DNA from: Okeanomitos corallinicola TIOX110
Lineage (GTDB): Bacteria > Cyanobacteriota > Cyanobacteriia > Cyanobacteriales > Nostocaceae
NCBI RefSeq assembly: GCF_038050375.1
Contig: NZ_CP150886.1
Coordinates: 2,831,318 to 2,895,317, forward strand
Direction: 5' to 3'
Length of the DNA: 64,000 nucleotides
The position numbers and the translations under genes were made by a program. Each line of letters starts with the position of its first letter. Positions within the stretch are counted from its first letter, which is position 1. Shown here in pieces: positions 15,841 to 26,488 of this stretch. The notes under the pieces were generated by a model, which made no database searches, had not been told where the DNA came from, and saw only the letters and a list, made by a program, of their open reading frames with translations.

Positions 15841-17181
15841 TTACGCTGACTCCGGTTTTGGTAATGAAGAAGGATGTACCAACAGTTCCGCAGTGGAACG
15901 TTTTTCTACCATTTCCCTAGTCACTGTACAATGTGCAACATCTTTACGGGATGGCAATTCATACATCACATCTAACATCAATTCTTCCACAATACCTCTT
16001 AACGCCCTCGCGCCGGTTTTCCGACGATAGGCTTCTTGGGCGATCGCTTTTAAGGCATCTTGTTTAAAATCTAACTGGACATTATCCATCTTCAGTAATT
16101 TCTGGTACTGCTTCACTAAAGCACTACGGGGCTGGGTTAAAATTGCCATGAGTGCATCCTCATCCAAGGGATCAACTACAGCCACCATGGGAATTCTGCC
16201 AATAAATTCTGGAATCATGCCAAATTTAACTAAATCATCTGGTTCTAGATGACGCAGTGTTTCCGCTGCCCGTTTTTCTTTGGATTGCCCTTCCCCTGGC
16301 TGCACAAAGCCAATTGACTTTTTACCTACTCTCTGATCTACTACTTTTTCTAAACCCAGAAAAGCACCACCACAGATAAACAGAATATTACTTGTGTCAA
16401 TTTGGATACAGTCTTGATATGGGTGTTTACGTCCGCCTTGGGGTGGAACATTAGCAATTGTACCTTCTAACATTTTTAGTAAGGCTTGCTGTACTCCTTC
16501 ACCAGAAACATCCCTGGTAATGGAAGTATTTTCACTCTTACGGGCAATCTTATCTATTTCATCAATGTAAATAATTCCTCGCTGTGCTTCCTCTACATCC
16601 AAATCTGCTACTTGCAGGAGTCGCAGTAAGATATTTTCTACATCTTCCCCTACATAACCAGCTTCTGTCAGAGTTGTGGCATCAGCGACAGCAAACGGCA
16701 CATCGAGGATTTTCGCCAGGGTTTGCGCTAGTAGAGTTTTACCGCAACCAGTCGGACCCATTAATAAGATATTAGACTTTTGTAATTCTACAGAATCATC
16801 CGCTCCGGCTTTTTCACTACCTTTAGACTGAACAATGGCCAGTCGTTTGTAATGATTGTAAACAGCAACAGAAAGAACTTTCTTAGCTTCGTCTTGACCA
16901 ATGACGTGTTCATCTAAATAGTTTTTAATCTCTCTGGGTTTCGGGATTTGATTAAATGAGAGATTAGCAGAACTGGTACGACGTTTTTGGGGTGGTTCTG
17001 ACTTAGGTGCTGGTGGGGAGGCCGCAGCATTTGTATCTAGTAATTCTTCATCCAGGATTTCATTACACAAGTCAACGCATTCATCGCAGATGTAGACTCC
17101 CGGACCTGCGATTAGTTTACGCACCTGCTCCTGAGACTTGCCACAAAACGAACATTTTAAATGGGAGTCATATTTAGACAT
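15841..17181 (-). CDS. clpX: ATP-dependent Clp protease ATP-binding subunit ClpX
   Basis: This 446-residue AAA+ unfoldase is full length. It has the N-terminal C4 zinc-binding domain (CSFCGK...CDEC), Walker [11 protein letters not shown], Walker [11 protein letters not shown], the GYVGEDV pore loop and GGRKHP, the IGF tripeptide that docks on ClpP (KSIGFVQPG), and sensor-2 GARALRG. ClpX recognises tagged substrates and feeds them into ClpP in the cytoplasm. It starts 10 bases after clpP, forming a clpP-clpX operon downstream of tig. The linker after the zinc domain is Pro/Ala rich, as usual. Confidence 0.98.
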   Translation of the reverse strand: MSKYDSHLKCSFCGKSQEQVRKLIAGPGVYICDECVDLCNEILDEELLDTNAAASPPAPKSEPPQKRRTSSANLSFNQIPKPREIKNYLDEHVIGQDEAKKVLSVAVYNHYKRLAIVQSKGSEKAGADDSVELQKSNILLMGPTGCGKTLLAQTLAKILDVPFAVADATTLTEAGYVGEDVENILLRLLQVADLDVEEAQRGIIYIDEIDKIARKSENTSITRDVSGEGVQQALLKMLEGTIANVPPQGGRKHPYQDCIQIDTSNILFICGGAFLGLEKVVDQRVGKKSIGFVQPGEGQSKEKRAAETLRHLEPDDLVKFGMIPEFIGRIPMVAVVDPLDEDALMAILTQPRSALVKQYQKLLKMDNVQLDFKQDALKAIAQEAYRRKTGARALRGIVEELMLDVMYELPSRKDVAHCTVTREMVEKRSTAELLVHPSSLPKPESA

Positions 17182-17191
17182 ACCAAGCCTC

Positions 17192-17890
17192 TTATTTCAG
17201 AATGGTGACGTTTTCCCCTGCTGAGGGTATATTTTGCCTTGAAATAACCTGATCAATCAAGCCATAGTTTTTAGCTTCTTCTGCGGACATAAAAAAGTCT
17301 CGCTCTGTATCTGTTTCAATTCTTTCCAAGGGTTGGCCAGTGTGGTCAGCCATCAATTGGTTCAATTTACCCTTGATGTAAAGAATTTCTCGCGCTTGAA
17401 TTTCGATATCAATCGCTTGTCCTTGAGCGCCACCAAGGGGTTGGTGAATCATAATTCTCGAATCAGGTAATGACATTCTTTTACCTTTTGTCCCTGCTGT
17501 TAACAAAAATGCACCCATGCTTGCAGCTAGGCCAAAACAGATGGTGACAACATCAGGGCGTATTTGTTGGATTGTATCATAAATTGCCATTCCTGCGTAC
17601 ACTGAGCCGCCAGGAGAATTGATATATAGTTGAACATCTTTTTCTGGATCTTCAGCATCAAGGAACAGCAATTGAGCCACAATAGAGTTAGCTACTACGT
17701 CATCTATGGGTGTTCCCAAAAAAATGATTCGTTCTCGTAGTAGACGGGAGTAGATGTCAAAAGCCCTTTCTCCCATACCAGATTGTTCTACTACCATCGG
17801 TACAATGTTGTTAGGGCTGCCGTTGTTACAGCTAATACTGATGGGACTCAAGCTATTGATTGGGTAATTTCCCGACTGCGATACAAGCAT
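17192..17890 (-). CDS. clpP: ATP-dependent Clp protease proteolytic subunit ClpP
   Basis: The 232-residue serine protease has the catalytic Ser in [11 protein letters not shown], the His in MIHQPLGGA and the Asp after ETDTERD, so it is a proteolytically active ClpP and not the inactive ClpR. The N terminus carries about 32 residues before the usual start ([20 protein letters not shown]); initiation at that Met is possible. It forms a tetradecamer capped by ClpX, whose gene follows after 10 bases. Cyanobacteria have several clpP genes; this is the clpX-linked one. Confidence 0.97.
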   Translation of the reverse strand: MLVSQSGNYPINSLSPISISCNNGSPNNIVPMVVEQSGMGERAFDIYSRLLRERIIFLGTPIDDVVANSIVAQLLFLDAEDPEKDVQLYINSPGGSVYAGMAIYDTIQQIRPDVVTICFGLAASMGAFLLTAGTKGKRMSLPDSRIMIHQPLGGAQGQAIDIEIQAREILYIKGKLNQLMADHTGQPLERIETDTERDFFMSAEEAKNYGLIDQVISRQNIPSAGENVTILK

Positions 17891-18062
17891 ACAAAAATAT
17901 TTAACAATAATTGGGACAAAGATGTGAGCTTTTGAGACAGCTGCTTTCAGGCTGTGAATTTGTATTTGAGCTATGTGTTAACCACTATTATGCCTTATAT
18001 TAAGTTTTTCCCGCAGAAGTTGAGGGTTTCTGGGACAGGTGATAGGTGACAGATAATTTGTA

Positions 18063-18135
18063 TGAATCACCAACTACCCTAATACCTATTACCCATTACC
18101 CATTACTTACTATTACCTGTTACCCATAGTCTATT
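18063..18135. repeat. STRR tract between tig and clpP
   Basis: Tandem CCCATTA/CTATTAC heptamers lie directly after the tig stop (18138) in the 247-base tig-clpP spacer. No terminator is evident, so read-through to clpP is possible. Confidence 0.65.
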
Positions 18136-18137
18136 CC

Positions 18138-19523
18138 CTATTCACTATCAGATTCATCAGCATCTGTTTCCTCTTCTTCTTCTTCTTTGCTGCTGAGAGA
18201 ACCTTCAGGTAAAAGTTCTACAGTTGAATTAGCTATCAACCAGTCTGTGATTTTCTCATTGACTAGTTGAGCTTCTACGGCTGATTGCAGTCTCACAGGA
18301 TCTATATCCTCATCTGCATATTGTTCTAAAAGTTCTTTGACTTTAGCCGCAACTTCTTCGGTGGTAACTTCGATAGATTCCCGTTTACCAATTTCTTCCA
18401 CAGCTAGAGAACGTGTTAGTCTTTCTATGGCTTCAGGCTGGGAACGCTCCCGTAATTGGGGCAAAATATCCTGAGTAAATAGCTGTCTGACATCTAGTCC
18501 CTGTTCTGACAATTTCATAGCTGTTTGTGTCAGCATGGCATCAACTTCTTTATCAATCAAGGTAGCTGGTAAGTCAACTTCTACATGATTTAACAATTCT
18601 GCTAATAAAGCTTCTTGTTGATTGGCCTTAGTTTGATCTTGAGCTTCTTTTTGATAACGTTCTTCTAAGGATGCCCGTAATTCTGCCAAAGTTTCAAAAT
18701 CACTGATTTCTTGGGCGAAATCATCATTTAATTCAGGTAGTTCTTTTTCCTTAATTTCTTTAAGTGTCACCGTAAATAGTGCGGGTTTACCAGCTAACTC
18801 TTCATTAGCATAAGGATCGGGAAACTGTGCCGAAATTTCTCTAGTTTCTCCAGGGTTCATCCCTACCATCCCCGCAATAAAACCAGGGATAAATTTATCT
18901 TCCTGTAATTCTACTTGAAAATCCGTTGCTTCTCCGCCGGGAATTGGTGTAGGTTCAGACTCTTCTTCCCCTTCTGCTGGTGTAATCACACCTGTAAAAT
19001 CAACTACTGCTACATCACCTATTTGGGCTGCTCTTCCTTCTACGGGAATTAGGGTAGCCAGTTGTTGACGTTTTTCGTCTAATATGTTGTCTACTCTTGT
19101 AGGATCATATTTGACTTCTTCTGCTTTAACTTGGAAACCAGTGTACTGGTTGAGCTTTATTTCTGGCTCTACATCCACCGCTGCGGCGACAGTCAAAGGC
19201 TGTCCTGGTTCGTAATTGTTGATCAAATCATCAAAGGAGGAGCGTAAGCGCGGTTGGCCAATGGCTGGAATTTCCTCTTGTTTAACTGCTTCCTCGACAA
19301 CTTCCGGAATTAATTCTTCCAGTGCAGATGCTTTAATGCGGCTGACTCCCAGGCGCTGTAATAATATCTGCCGGGGTACTTTACCTCTGCGAAACCCAGG
19401 AATATTTACAGTACCACTTAATTTTTTAATGACCTGTTCGTATTTTTGTTTGGTAATTTCCGCTGTAATCTCTATGTCTAGTCCAATTTGACTTTTCTCA
19501 AGTTTTTCCTGGGTAACTTTCAT
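18138..19523 (-). CDS. tig: trigger factor, ribosome-associated chaperone
   Basis: The 461-residue protein has the order of trigger factor: an N-terminal ribosome-binding domain with the signature GFRRGKVPRQILLQRLG (about 43-60), a FKBP-type PPIase domain (about 165-250) and a helical C-terminal arm. The tail is a long acidic run (Glu/Asp/Ser, 440-461), typical of cyanobacterial Tig. It folds nascent chains at the ribosome exit. The tig-clpP-clpX order is widely conserved in bacteria and links folding with proteolysis. Confidence 0.97.
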   Translation of the reverse strand: MKVTQEKLEKSQIGLDIEITAEITKQKYEQVIKKLSGTVNIPGFRRGKVPRQILLQRLGVSRIKASALEELIPEVVEEAVKQEEIPAIGQPRLRSSFDDLINNYEPGQPLTVAAAVDVEPEIKLNQYTGFQVKAEEVKYDPTRVDNILDEKRQQLATLIPVEGRAAQIGDVAVVDFTGVITPAEGEEESEPTPIPGGEATDFQVELQEDKFIPGFIAGMVGMNPGETREISAQFPDPYANEELAGKPALFTVTLKEIKEKELPELNDDFAQEISDFETLAELRASLEERYQKEAQDQTKANQQEALLAELLNHVEVDLPATLIDKEVDAMLTQTAMKLSEQGLDVRQLFTQDILPQLRERSQPEAIERLTRSLAVEEIGKRESIEVTTEEVAAKVKELLEQYADEDIDPVRLQSAVEAQLVNEKITDWLIANSTVELLPEGSLSSKEEEEEETDADESDSE

Positions 19524-20398
19524 GCTTTGTCTCTATTTTTTGGTATTTTGATCTTGAGAGTACACATAAGAAGCTGTTCGCTGGGCTTCTTCACTTTATA
19601 TCTCATGCTGGGAATTTAATTATGTCTTGTTGCCATGATTAAATCCGTTTATTGAGTCTGCACTCTTGAGCAAATATCCAGTGTACCGCCAATAGCACAG
19701 GACTTAACACTTTTGCTGCAATATCTTTACTAATAGCATTTCTCAAGCTGTTTTTTAATGTCTTGAAGGTTTGTACATTTATTTTTACAATAAAAACCGC
19801 TTAACTATTTTTTGCTGTGTCTATATTTGGAGGAATTAGCAACAAAATTTTCTCCAACTTGCTCAGGCTGTGCTATTATTTCAGGATATTATCTCTCCAT
19901 ACAGTACAATTTTGGTTTGTCATAATGGTTTCACACCAAGGAAGATTTCCAGAATAGTCTGTTTCCAGATAGTCAATATGGTGTTATTAATCGTGTTTAT
20001 ATAGTTAGGTTAAACAAAGCAATTGATGTTAACAAAATTTGATTTGTTAATTACGGTGTCAAAACCTTGACTTTGAAATTAGTGTATACAAGGGAAAAAT
20101 ACTGCTTAATTAACATAGCTTAATTTTTTAACTTATGTATCTTAACTCCTATTTGAGAATTTGCTGTATAGTAATATATAGTTTAATTATGTACAGATTA
20201 AACAATAATTATTGTCAACTAAAATAAAAACACTAAGTCAATTGAGAATGTCTAACAAAATTATAGATACCTAAATAAATTAGCAAGAAATCCATCAGCA
20301 ATTAAGTAAACAAAGGAATTTGATTACCTGTTACTGGAATTATAGATATTTAGAGTTGTAAAAAAAATCTTATTGACCTCTTAAAGGAGGAGTCTAGT
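19524..20398. promoter_or_regulatory. long divergent spacer between tig and asd
   Basis: This 875-base AT-rich region separates two divergent housekeeping operons and must hold both promoters. I find no open frame with coding character, no tRNA and no GTA-N8-TAC NtcA site. A strong Shine-Dalgarno (AAAGGAGG, about 20383-20390) sits eight bases before the TTG start of asd. The length would allow an unrecognised small RNA. Confidence 0.5.
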
Positions 20399-21418
20399 TT
20401 GTCTAAGTCCTATCGTGTAGCTATTTTGGGTGCAACTGGTGCTGTAGGTACAGAGTTGCTGGAATTGTTAGCAAGTCGTAACTTCCCCATAGCTGATCTA
20501 AAATTATTGGCATCAGAACGGAGTGCGGGAAAAACCCTCAACTTTAAAGGAGAAAACCTGGTCATTGAGTCAGTTAGCGATCGCTCCTTTGAAAATGTTG
20601 ATATAGTATTGGCTAGTGCTGGAGGTGGAACTTCCAAAACCTGGGCTAGTGTAGCTGTAGAAAAAGGCGCGGTAGTTATAGATAATTCCAGCGCTTTCCG
20701 CATGAACCCTGATGTTCCTTTGATAGTACCAGAGGTAAACCCCGAAGCCGCAGCTACTCACAAAGGCATTATTGCCAACCCCAACTGCACCACAATCTTA
20801 ATGACTTTAGCAGTATGGCCACTGCATCAAGTCAAACCTGTTAAACGGATCATAGCCGCCACCTATCAATCAGCTAGTGGTGCTGGTGCAAAAGCCATGG
20901 AAGAGGTAAAAATTCAAACTGCTGCCATTTTACAGGGACAGCAACCTGTGGCAGAAGTATTACCCTATCCTTTAGCCTTTAATTTATTTCCCCATAATTC
21001 CCCATTGACAGATGTGGGTTATTGTGAAGAAGAACTGAAAATGGTCAATGAAACTCGGAAAATATTTGGTGATCAAGATATCAGAATTACAGCTACTTGT
21101 GTAAGAGTTCCCGTACTGCGCGCCCATTCTGAAGCGATTAACCTGGAATTTGAAACTCCATTTAATCCCGATGAAGCCAGAGCAATTTTAAGCAATGCTC
21201 CAGGCGTAAAACTGGTAGAAGATTGGCAAAGAAATTACTTTCCTATGCCCATAGATGCAAGTGGCAAAGACGAAGTTTTAGTCGGCAGAATTCGTCAAGA
21301 TATTTCCCATGCCTGTGGTTTAGAATTATGGTTGTGTGGTGATCAAATCCGTAAAGGTGCAGCTTTAAATGCTGTACAAATCGCCGAATTATTAGTAGAA
21401 AAAAATCTACTCAAATAA
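20399..21418 (+). CDS. asd: aspartate-semialdehyde dehydrogenase
   Basis: The 339-residue enzyme reduces aspartyl phosphate to aspartate semialdehyde in the lysine/threonine/methionine pathway. It has the NADP-binding GATGAVGTELLELL at the N terminus, the catalytic Cys in NPNCTTI and the substrate-binding RVPVLRAHSEAINLEF. The start is TTG at 20399, supported by AAAGGAGG eight bases upstream and by alignment of MSKSYRVAIL with the family N terminus. It is followed by dapA (84-base gap with STRR-like repeats), so the two consecutive steps toward lysine are linked. Confidence 0.97.
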   Translation: MSKSYRVAILGATGAVGTELLELLASRNFPIADLKLLASERSAGKTLNFKGENLVIESVSDRSFENVDIVLASAGGGTSKTWASVAVEKGAVVIDNSSAFRMNPDVPLIVPEVNPEAAATHKGIIANPNCTTILMTLAVWPLHQVKPVKRIIAATYQSASGAGAKAMEEVKIQTAAILQGQQPVAEVLPYPLAFNLFPHNSPLTDVGYCEEELKMVNETRKIFGDQDIRITATCVRVPVLRAHSEAINLEFETPFNPDEARAILSNAPGVKLVEDWQRNYFPMPIDASGKDEVLVGRIRQDISHACGLELWLCGDQIRKGAALNAVQIAELLVEKNLLK

Positions 21419-21501
21419 ACTTTGGTGATTGGTGATTGGAGAAAAAGAACTAATAACCAATGACTAATAACTAATAACTAAAATTAGGAGAGAAAACAAG
21501 G

Positions 21502-22386
21502 GTGGGAGATTTTGGCACAATTATAACTGCTATGATTACGCCTTTTCAGGCAGACGGCAGTGTTAATTATGAAGTAGCTGGTAAATTAGCAGCACATTTA
21601 GTTGACAATGGCACAGATTCAATCGTGGTGTGTGGGACGACAGGTGAATCCCCTACTTTAACTTGGGATGAAGAGTACCAGCTATTTGTAGAAGTATTGC
21701 AAGCTGTAGGCGGGAAGGCCAAGGTAATAGCTGGTTGTGGTTCTAACTCCACCACAGAAGCGATCGCCGCTACCCAAAAAGCAGCTAGAATAGGAGTACA
21801 TGGATCTTTACAAGTAGTCCCTTACTACAACAAACCACCGCAAGCGGGACTGTATCACCACTTTCGGGAAATAGCAGCAGCCTGTCCAGACTTGCCAATG
21901 TTGTTGTATAATATTCCTGGTCGGACGGGACAAAACCTGAACCCAGAAATAGTAGTGCAATTGGCACAAATCAAAAGTATAGTGGGAGTTAAGGAAGCTA
22001 GTGGTAGCATAGAACAAGCTAGTGAGATCCGGCGCTTGACACCACAGAATTTTGATATTTACGCTGGAGATGATTCTCTTACCTTACCTCTATTAGCGAT
22101 TGGGGCGAAAGGTGTAGTTAGTGTAGCCTCCCATATAGTGGGCAATCAATTAAAACAGATGGTTTCTGCTTTTGATGTTGGTAAAGTCCAAATTGCCACA
22201 GAAATTCATCTACAACTATTCCCGTTGTTTAAAGCTTTATTTTTAAACACAAATCCCATTCCTGTGAAACAAGCATTAAAACTACAAGGTTGGGAAGTTG
22301 GTTCAGTCCGTTTACCTTTATGGGAAACAAACACAGAAATCTGTCCACACTTAGAAGCAGTGATGCAGAAACTCAATTTAGTTTAA
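21502..22386 (+). CDS. dapA: 4-hydroxy-tetrahydrodipicolinate synthase
   Basis: The 294-residue TIM-barrel enzyme condenses aspartate semialdehyde with pyruvate, the first committed step to diaminopimelate and lysine. The family marks are [15 protein letters not shown], the Tyr in YNIPGRTG and the Schiff-base Lys in VGVKEASG. The GTG start at 21502 follows an AGGAGAG-type ribosome site and gives the normal N terminus ([15 protein letters not shown]). It lies between asd and rnj on the same strand. Confidence 0.97.
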   Translation: MGDFGTIITAMITPFQADGSVNYEVAGKLAAHLVDNGTDSIVVCGTTGESPTLTWDEEYQLFVEVLQAVGGKAKVIAGCGSNSTTEAIAATQKAARIGVHGSLQVVPYYNKPPQAGLYHHFREIAAACPDLPMLLYNIPGRTGQNLNPEIVVQLAQIKSIVGVKEASGSIEQASEIRRLTPQNFDIYAGDDSLTLPLLAIGAKGVVSVASHIVGNQLKQMVSAFDVGKVQIATEIHLQLFPLFKALFLNTNPIPVKQALKLQGWEVGSVRLPLWETNTEICPHLEAVMQKLNLV

Positions 22387-22404
22387 GGACTAATATGTGA
22401 TGGA

Positions 22405-22427
22405 AAAACTAGCCAAATGCTGGTTTT
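22405..22427 (+). terminator. hairpin after dapA
   Basis: A 9-bp stem (AAAACTAGC with GCTGGTTTT, one G-T pair, loop CAAAT) lies 19 bases after the dapA stop. A T-run forms the 3' arm, but no long U-tract follows, so termination would be partial. The rest of the 321-base spacer to rnj is AT-rich without visible genes. Confidence 0.5.
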
Positions 22428-22707
22428 CTAGGTTGCTTATAGATAAATTGTAATAATTGCTGCTAAATTGCAATTTCAATATCTGTGCTAAAACTGAAAG
22501 ATAACGGAATGATATAAGAATCCTTTTCATAAGATGCTCAGGAAAAATTGTCAATTCATTTTTATTTATTCAGGAAAAAATTGATTGGATATATGAAGTC
22601 GAAATTTGCTGTTTTGACATTGAATTACATAAGCATTTAATTTTGTCTTTCATAGAAAAAACCCTAACTATCAACTGATTAACAACTCACACAATATCAA
22701 GGAGAAA

Positions 22708-24492
22708 ATGGCTAAAAACGAAGCTAATGCTGCCCTAAAAATTATTCCTTTGGGTGGTTTACATGAAATAGGTAAAAACACCTGTGTGTTTGAGTATGAA
22801 GACGAAATCATTCTCTTGGATGCAGGTTTGGCCTTTCCCACAGAAGCAATGCACGGAGTAAATATCGTTTTACCTGACACTACTTATCTACGGGAAAATC
22901 GTCATAAAATTAAAGGTATGATCGTTACTCACGGTCACGAAGATCACATTGGTGGTATTGCTTTTCACCTCAAACAATTTGATATCCCAGTCATTTATGG
23001 GCCAAGACTAGCAATGGCAATGTTAGAGGGTAAATTGGAAGAAGCAGGGGTACGCGATCGCACGGAACTAAGAACCGTAATGCCCCGTGATGTAGTTAGA
23101 ATCGGTGAAGCCTTTTTTGTTGAGTACATTCGCAACACTCACTCCATCGCTGACAGTTTTACCGTTGCCATTCACACCCCATTAGGTGTAGTGATTCATA
23201 CCGGAGACTTTAAAATTGACCATACCCCAGTGGATGGTGAAAGATTTGACTTGCAGCGTTTAGCTGAACATGGTGAAAAAGGTGTACTGTGCTTATTGAG
23301 TGATTCCACTAATGCAGAAGTACCAGGATTTACACCATCGGAAAGTTCCGTTTATCCTAACCTTGACCGGGTATTCTCCCAAGCCGCAGGGCGACTATTT
23401 GTAACTACTTTTGCGTCCAGCGTCCACCGCATCAACTTAATCTTACAGTTAGCTAAAAAGCATAACCGAGTAGTAACAGTTGTGGGACGTTCAATGTTGA
23501 ACTTAATTGCCCATGCGCGGAATTTAGGTTACATCAAATGTGACGATAGCCTATTTCAACCCCTACATACAGTTCGTGGTTTACCAGATGAAAACGTACT
23601 GATTTTAACCACTGGTTCGCAAGGGGAAAGAATGGCAGCTATGACCAGAATTGCCAATAAAGAGCATCCCCACATTAAAATTCGGGAAGGAGATACTGTT
23701 GTCTTCTCTGCTAACCCCATTCCTGGAAACACCATTGCGGTGGTCAACACCATTGATAAATTAATGATTCAAGGTGCAAACGTTGTCTATGGCAGAGATA
23801 AAGGCATTCACGTTTCCGGTCACGGTTGTCAAGAAGAACAAAAGCTAATGATAGCTTTAACCCGTCCTAAGTTCTTTGTACCTTTCCACGGTGAACACCG
23901 GATGTTGATTAAGCACTCCCAAACTGCTCAAAGTATGGGCATTCCCAAAGAAAACATGGTGATTATTCAAAATGGGGATGTGATAGAACTGACAGAAAAT
24001 TCTATCGGTGTGGGTGCTAAAGTCCCATCAGGAATTGAACTGGTAGATACTACAAGTTCAGGAATGGTAAGTTCTAAAGTGCTGCATGAGAGACAACGCA
24101 TGGCTTCGGAAGGACTGGCTACCATTGCAGCGGCAATTGATTGGAATGGTAAACTACTGGCTAAACCAGATATCCATTTACAAGGTGTGGTAACCAGTAT
24201 TGAGAAATCACTGATGTTGAAATGGTTACAGCAACGGATTGAAGAAATTCTCAGTGTGCGTTGGCCAGAATTTGTGACTGGTCAGGGCATGAATGATATA
24301 GATTGGGGCGGTGTGCAAGGAATGTTAGAAAAAGAATTAGCTCGTTCTCTACGTCGGGAGTTGCAATGTCAACCTTCTGTAACTCTGTTGATGCAGTTTC
24401 CAGATGAAGCTCAAGTTCAAGCTCAAGCTCAAGCGGTTAAGGTTTCTGATGGTAGAAGAAGACGGACTCGTTCTACTGCTGTAGCCTCTTAA
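22708..24492 (+). CDS. rnj: ribonuclease J
   Basis: This 594-residue metallo-beta-lactamase/beta-CASP nuclease cleaves and degrades mRNA with endo- and 5'-exonuclease activity. The metal motif is THGHEDHIGG, with HTGDFKID, SDSTNAEVPG and GHGCQEE further on and HGEHRML in the beta-CASP region. The C-terminal domain (about 470-560) is present, ending in a Gln/Ala repeat and Arg-rich tail (RRRRTRS). The ATG follows AAGGAGAAA. It is the third gene of the asd-dapA-rnj row. Confidence 0.96.
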   Translation: MAKNEANAALKIIPLGGLHEIGKNTCVFEYEDEIILLDAGLAFPTEAMHGVNIVLPDTTYLRENRHKIKGMIVTHGHEDHIGGIAFHLKQFDIPVIYGPRLAMAMLEGKLEEAGVRDRTELRTVMPRDVVRIGEAFFVEYIRNTHSIADSFTVAIHTPLGVVIHTGDFKIDHTPVDGERFDLQRLAEHGEKGVLCLLSDSTNAEVPGFTPSESSVYPNLDRVFSQAAGRLFVTTFASSVHRINLILQLAKKHNRVVTVVGRSMLNLIAHARNLGYIKCDDSLFQPLHTVRGLPDENVLILTTGSQGERMAAMTRIANKEHPHIKIREGDTVVFSANPIPGNTIAVVNTIDKLMIQGANVVYGRDKGIHVSGHGCQEEQKLMIALTRPKFFVPFHGEHRMLIKHSQTAQSMGIPKENMVIIQNGDVIELTENSIGVGAKVPSGIELVDTTSSGMVSSKVLHERQRMASEGLATIAAAIDWNGKLLAKPDIHLQGVVTSIEKSLMLKWLQQRIEEILSVRWPEFVTGQGMNDIDWGGVQGMLEKELARSLRRELQCQPSVTLLMQFPDEAQVQAQAQAVKVSDGRRRRTRSTAVAS

Positions 24493-24580
24493 AGTTTGAA
24501 AGGTTTATTTCACGCAAAGGCGCAAAGGAGCAAAGGTTTCTAAGTGTCTTTGCGTTTTTGTTTGAGAAAATGTTTTTACT

Positions 24581-24838
24581 TTAACCAATTAAAGAATCAT
24601 ATTCATTATGTGTTCCAATCCAAAACCAGTAGAAATCATCACCCTTTTTCAACGCTAAAGCTCGATATCCACCTGTAATGCGAGCAGACCATAAATTATT
24701 ACCAACTTTTTTAAAATGTAGAGATGGATGAAATTGGTCGTTTATCCACAAACGATAAGCTTTTTTTGCCTGTTGTTTAATTTTGGGTGGTAGTGCAGAA
24801 TATAAACGCCAAAATTCAGCAGTTGTCAAGGATTTCAT
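24581..24838 (-). CDS. RelE/ParE-superfamily toxin-like protein
   Basis: The small basic protein (85 residues from ATG 24838) has the RelE/ParE-like pattern KIKQQAKKAYRLWIND...LHFKKVGNNLWSARITGGYRALAL and a C-terminal FWIGTHNEYD. Relatives block translation or gyrase. The chosen start overlaps the end of the upstream antitoxin-like gene by 23 bases; the frame is open 14 codons further upstream but without an obvious ribosome site. The overlap and order (antitoxin first) support a type II toxin-antitoxin pair. Confidence 0.75.
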   Translation of the reverse strand: MKSLTTAEFWRLYSALPPKIKQQAKKAYRLWINDQFHPSLHFKKVGNNLWSARITGGYRALALKKGDDFYWFWIGTHNEYDSLIG

Positions 24839-25037
24839 TAAGTGGTTTAACTCGGTTAGCGGCGATATCAGCTTCAGCAAGTTGAATTAATTTATCTAAG
24901 CGACCAAATTTAGCATCAGATTCAATTTGTTTATCCCAAACATCTTCTAAGTATGTCTGTAGCCAATCTGCAAGCTGACGCATCTCAACTTCAGAAAGTT
25001 GGGTAATTGCTGCTTCGATTTCTGTAAGAGATTTCAT
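24816..25037 (-). CDS. antitoxin-like partner of the RelE/ParE-type toxin
   Basis: The 73-residue acidic protein starts at ATG 25037, seven bases after a clear GGAGGT ribosome site. An upstream in-frame ATG would begin in the neighbouring repeat and is rejected. The N-terminal helices (MKSLTEIEAAITQL, MRQLADWLQTYLED) resemble addiction-module antitoxins that neutralise RelE/ParE toxins through a C-terminal helix. It overlaps the toxin gene by 23 bases, so translation is probably coupled. Confidence 0.7.
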   Translation of the reverse strand: MKSLTEIEAAITQLSEVEMRQLADWLQTYLEDVWDKQIESDAKFGRLDKLIQLAEADIAANRVKPLNEILDNC

Positions 25038-25074
25038 AAATTTACCTCCCATAGACTGTTTTTCCATTCTAAAT

Positions 25075-25281
25075 AGGGCTTGCTGAATAAATCTCAAAAC
25101 ATTACAGGTAAACGATTTTAGCGATTTTGACTTTCAAAAAATGCAAGCTTTGATGAGGTGAGAACTGAAAAACCTTGCATTTAATTCCTGCTTCAAGGAA
25201 AAATAGTTCCCATCCAACTCTTGAAACTGTCACCTGTCACCTGTCACCTGTCTCCACGACAAGACTTTATCAGCAAACCCT
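25075..25281 (+). mobile_element. MITE copy A (207 bp) with terminal inverted repeats and 4-bp target duplication
   Basis: The element begins AGGGCTTGCTGAATAAATC and ends with the inverse of AGGGTTTGCTGATAAAGTC, so the termini are inverted repeats of about 19 bp. It is flanked on both sides by AAAT (25071-25074 and 25282-25285). It contains three copies of the heptamer CTGTCAC and no coding capacity. A second copy lies in inverted orientation at 27154-27390. It sits just upstream of the toxin-antitoxin pair. Confidence 0.8.
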
Positions 25282-25285
25282 AAAT

Positions 25286-25423
25286 AGTTATAGCAATGGA
25301 CAAGGCGGTTAGGACATTAAACAGAACTAAAACTTAGACACTCAAAGACTTCTATGACTGTCACCTGCTATATAAAGTTATTTATTCCCAATTCCCATTC
25401 CTAGAAAATTGACAACTAACAAC
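25286..25423. other. spacer between MITE copy A and the sigma-factor terminator
   Basis: This is AT-rich sequence with no gene seen. A further short CTGTCACCTG match occurs near 25358-25368. Confidence 0.4.
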
Positions 25424-25452
25424 TAAAAAAATAGCCCCCTAAAATTAGGAGG
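25424..25452 (-). terminator. intrinsic terminator of the sigma-factor gene
   Basis: On the minus strand a CCTCCTA/TAGGGGG hairpin (one G-T pair, ATTT loop) is followed by CTATTTTTTTAG, a classical stem plus U-tract. A second perfect hairpin (AACCAGC/GCTGGTT, 25480-25497) lies between it and the stop codon. Confidence 0.75.
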
Positions 25453-25504
25453 CGTGTACAGCCAACGGCTATATTTCTGAACCAGCTTGTGCTGGTTTAT
25501 GCTT

Positions 25505-26488
25505 TTAGCTGGCGACGTATTCTTTAACATTGGCTCGACGACGGCGTAAATGTGCAAGAGCTTGATGTTCTAGTTGGCGGACTCGTTCGCGGCTAAGATT
25601 TAACCGTTCTCCAACTTTGGCTAAGGACATTTCGTTTCCATCTTCTAACCCAAACCGGAGTGCTAAAACTTCCCGCTGTTGGGGTGTGAGTTCTGCTAAC
25701 AGGTTGTTGAGGTCTTGGCGCAAGAATTCCTGGGTGGTGTAATGTTCTGGTGATGGACCATCGTCTTCTAACATTTCTTGCAGTTCTGTGTCTTGGTTGT
25801 CACCAACACGTACATCTAAAGAAACTGGTTGTCGTGCCATGTTCAAATACTCTCGAATTTGAGCAGGTTCTATTGCTAATTCATGGGCAATTTCAGTGGG
25901 TGTTGGTGATCTGCCTAATTTTTGTGCCAATTCGCGCTGAACTTTTTTGATTTTGTTCAGCTTTTCGGTAATATGGATAGGTAAGCGGATGGTACGACCT
26001 TGTTGGGCGATCGCTCTTGTGATTGCTTGTCTAATCCACCAGTAAGCATAGGTTGAGAATTTATAACCCCGCATAGGATCAAATTTCTCGACTCCTCTTT
26101 CTAGTCCTAATGTTCCTTCCTGGATTAAATCCAGAAATTCCATATTCCGCTTCTGGTATTTTTTGGCAATCGCTACTACCAAGCGCAAATTGGCTTCAAT
26201 CATTTTTTGCTTGGCTCGCTTACCTTGTGTTACCGTCTGCTGAACTTCCTTTTCTGATTGGTTAACATGAGCAGCCCATTCTGATAAACTGGGTTCATGG
26301 TCTAGTTTTTTAGCTAAATCTTCCTTTGCTTCCAGCAATGTCATCATTTGCTGCACTTGCTTACCATAAACAATTTCTTGCTCACGGGTTAGGAGTGGCA
26401 CACGACCAATTTCTCGCAGATAGGTTCGCACCATATCAGCTGTGAATTTGGCATTTAAGTTTTCATCTTCGGTGTTAACAGTAGACAT
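25505..26488 (-). CDS. group 2 RNA polymerase sigma factor (sigma-70 family)
   Basis: The 327-residue factor has regions 1.2 ([20 protein letters not shown]), 2 ([47 protein letters not shown]), 3 ([13 protein letters not shown]) and 4 ([32 protein letters not shown]). It lacks region 1.1 and the long spacer of the primary factor, so it is a group 2 (SigB/SigC/SigD/SigE-type) alternative factor; the subtype cannot be fixed by eye. Such factors respond to light, nitrogen or stress. The gene stands alone with its own terminator, between two inverted MITE copies. Confidence 0.93.
   Translation of the reverse strand: MSTVNTEDENLNAKFTADMVRTYLREIGRVPLLTREQEIVYGKQVQQMMTLLEAKEDLAKKLDHEPSLSEWAAHVNQSEKEVQQTVTQGKRAKQKMIEANLRLVVAIAKKYQKRNMEFLDLIQEGTLGLERGVEKFDPMRGYKFSTYAYWWIRQAITRAIAQQGRTIRLPIHITEKLNKIKKVQRELAQKLGRSPTPTEIAHELAIEPAQIREYLNMARQPVSLDVRVGDNQDTELQEMLEDDGPSPEHYTTQEFLRQDLNNLLAELTPQQREVLALRFGLEDGNEMSLAKVGERLNLSRERVRQLEHQALAHLRRRRANVKEYVAS

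Noticed and set aside
18063-18135. CRISPR-like tandem repeats
   Set aside because: Heptamer STRR without unique spacers.
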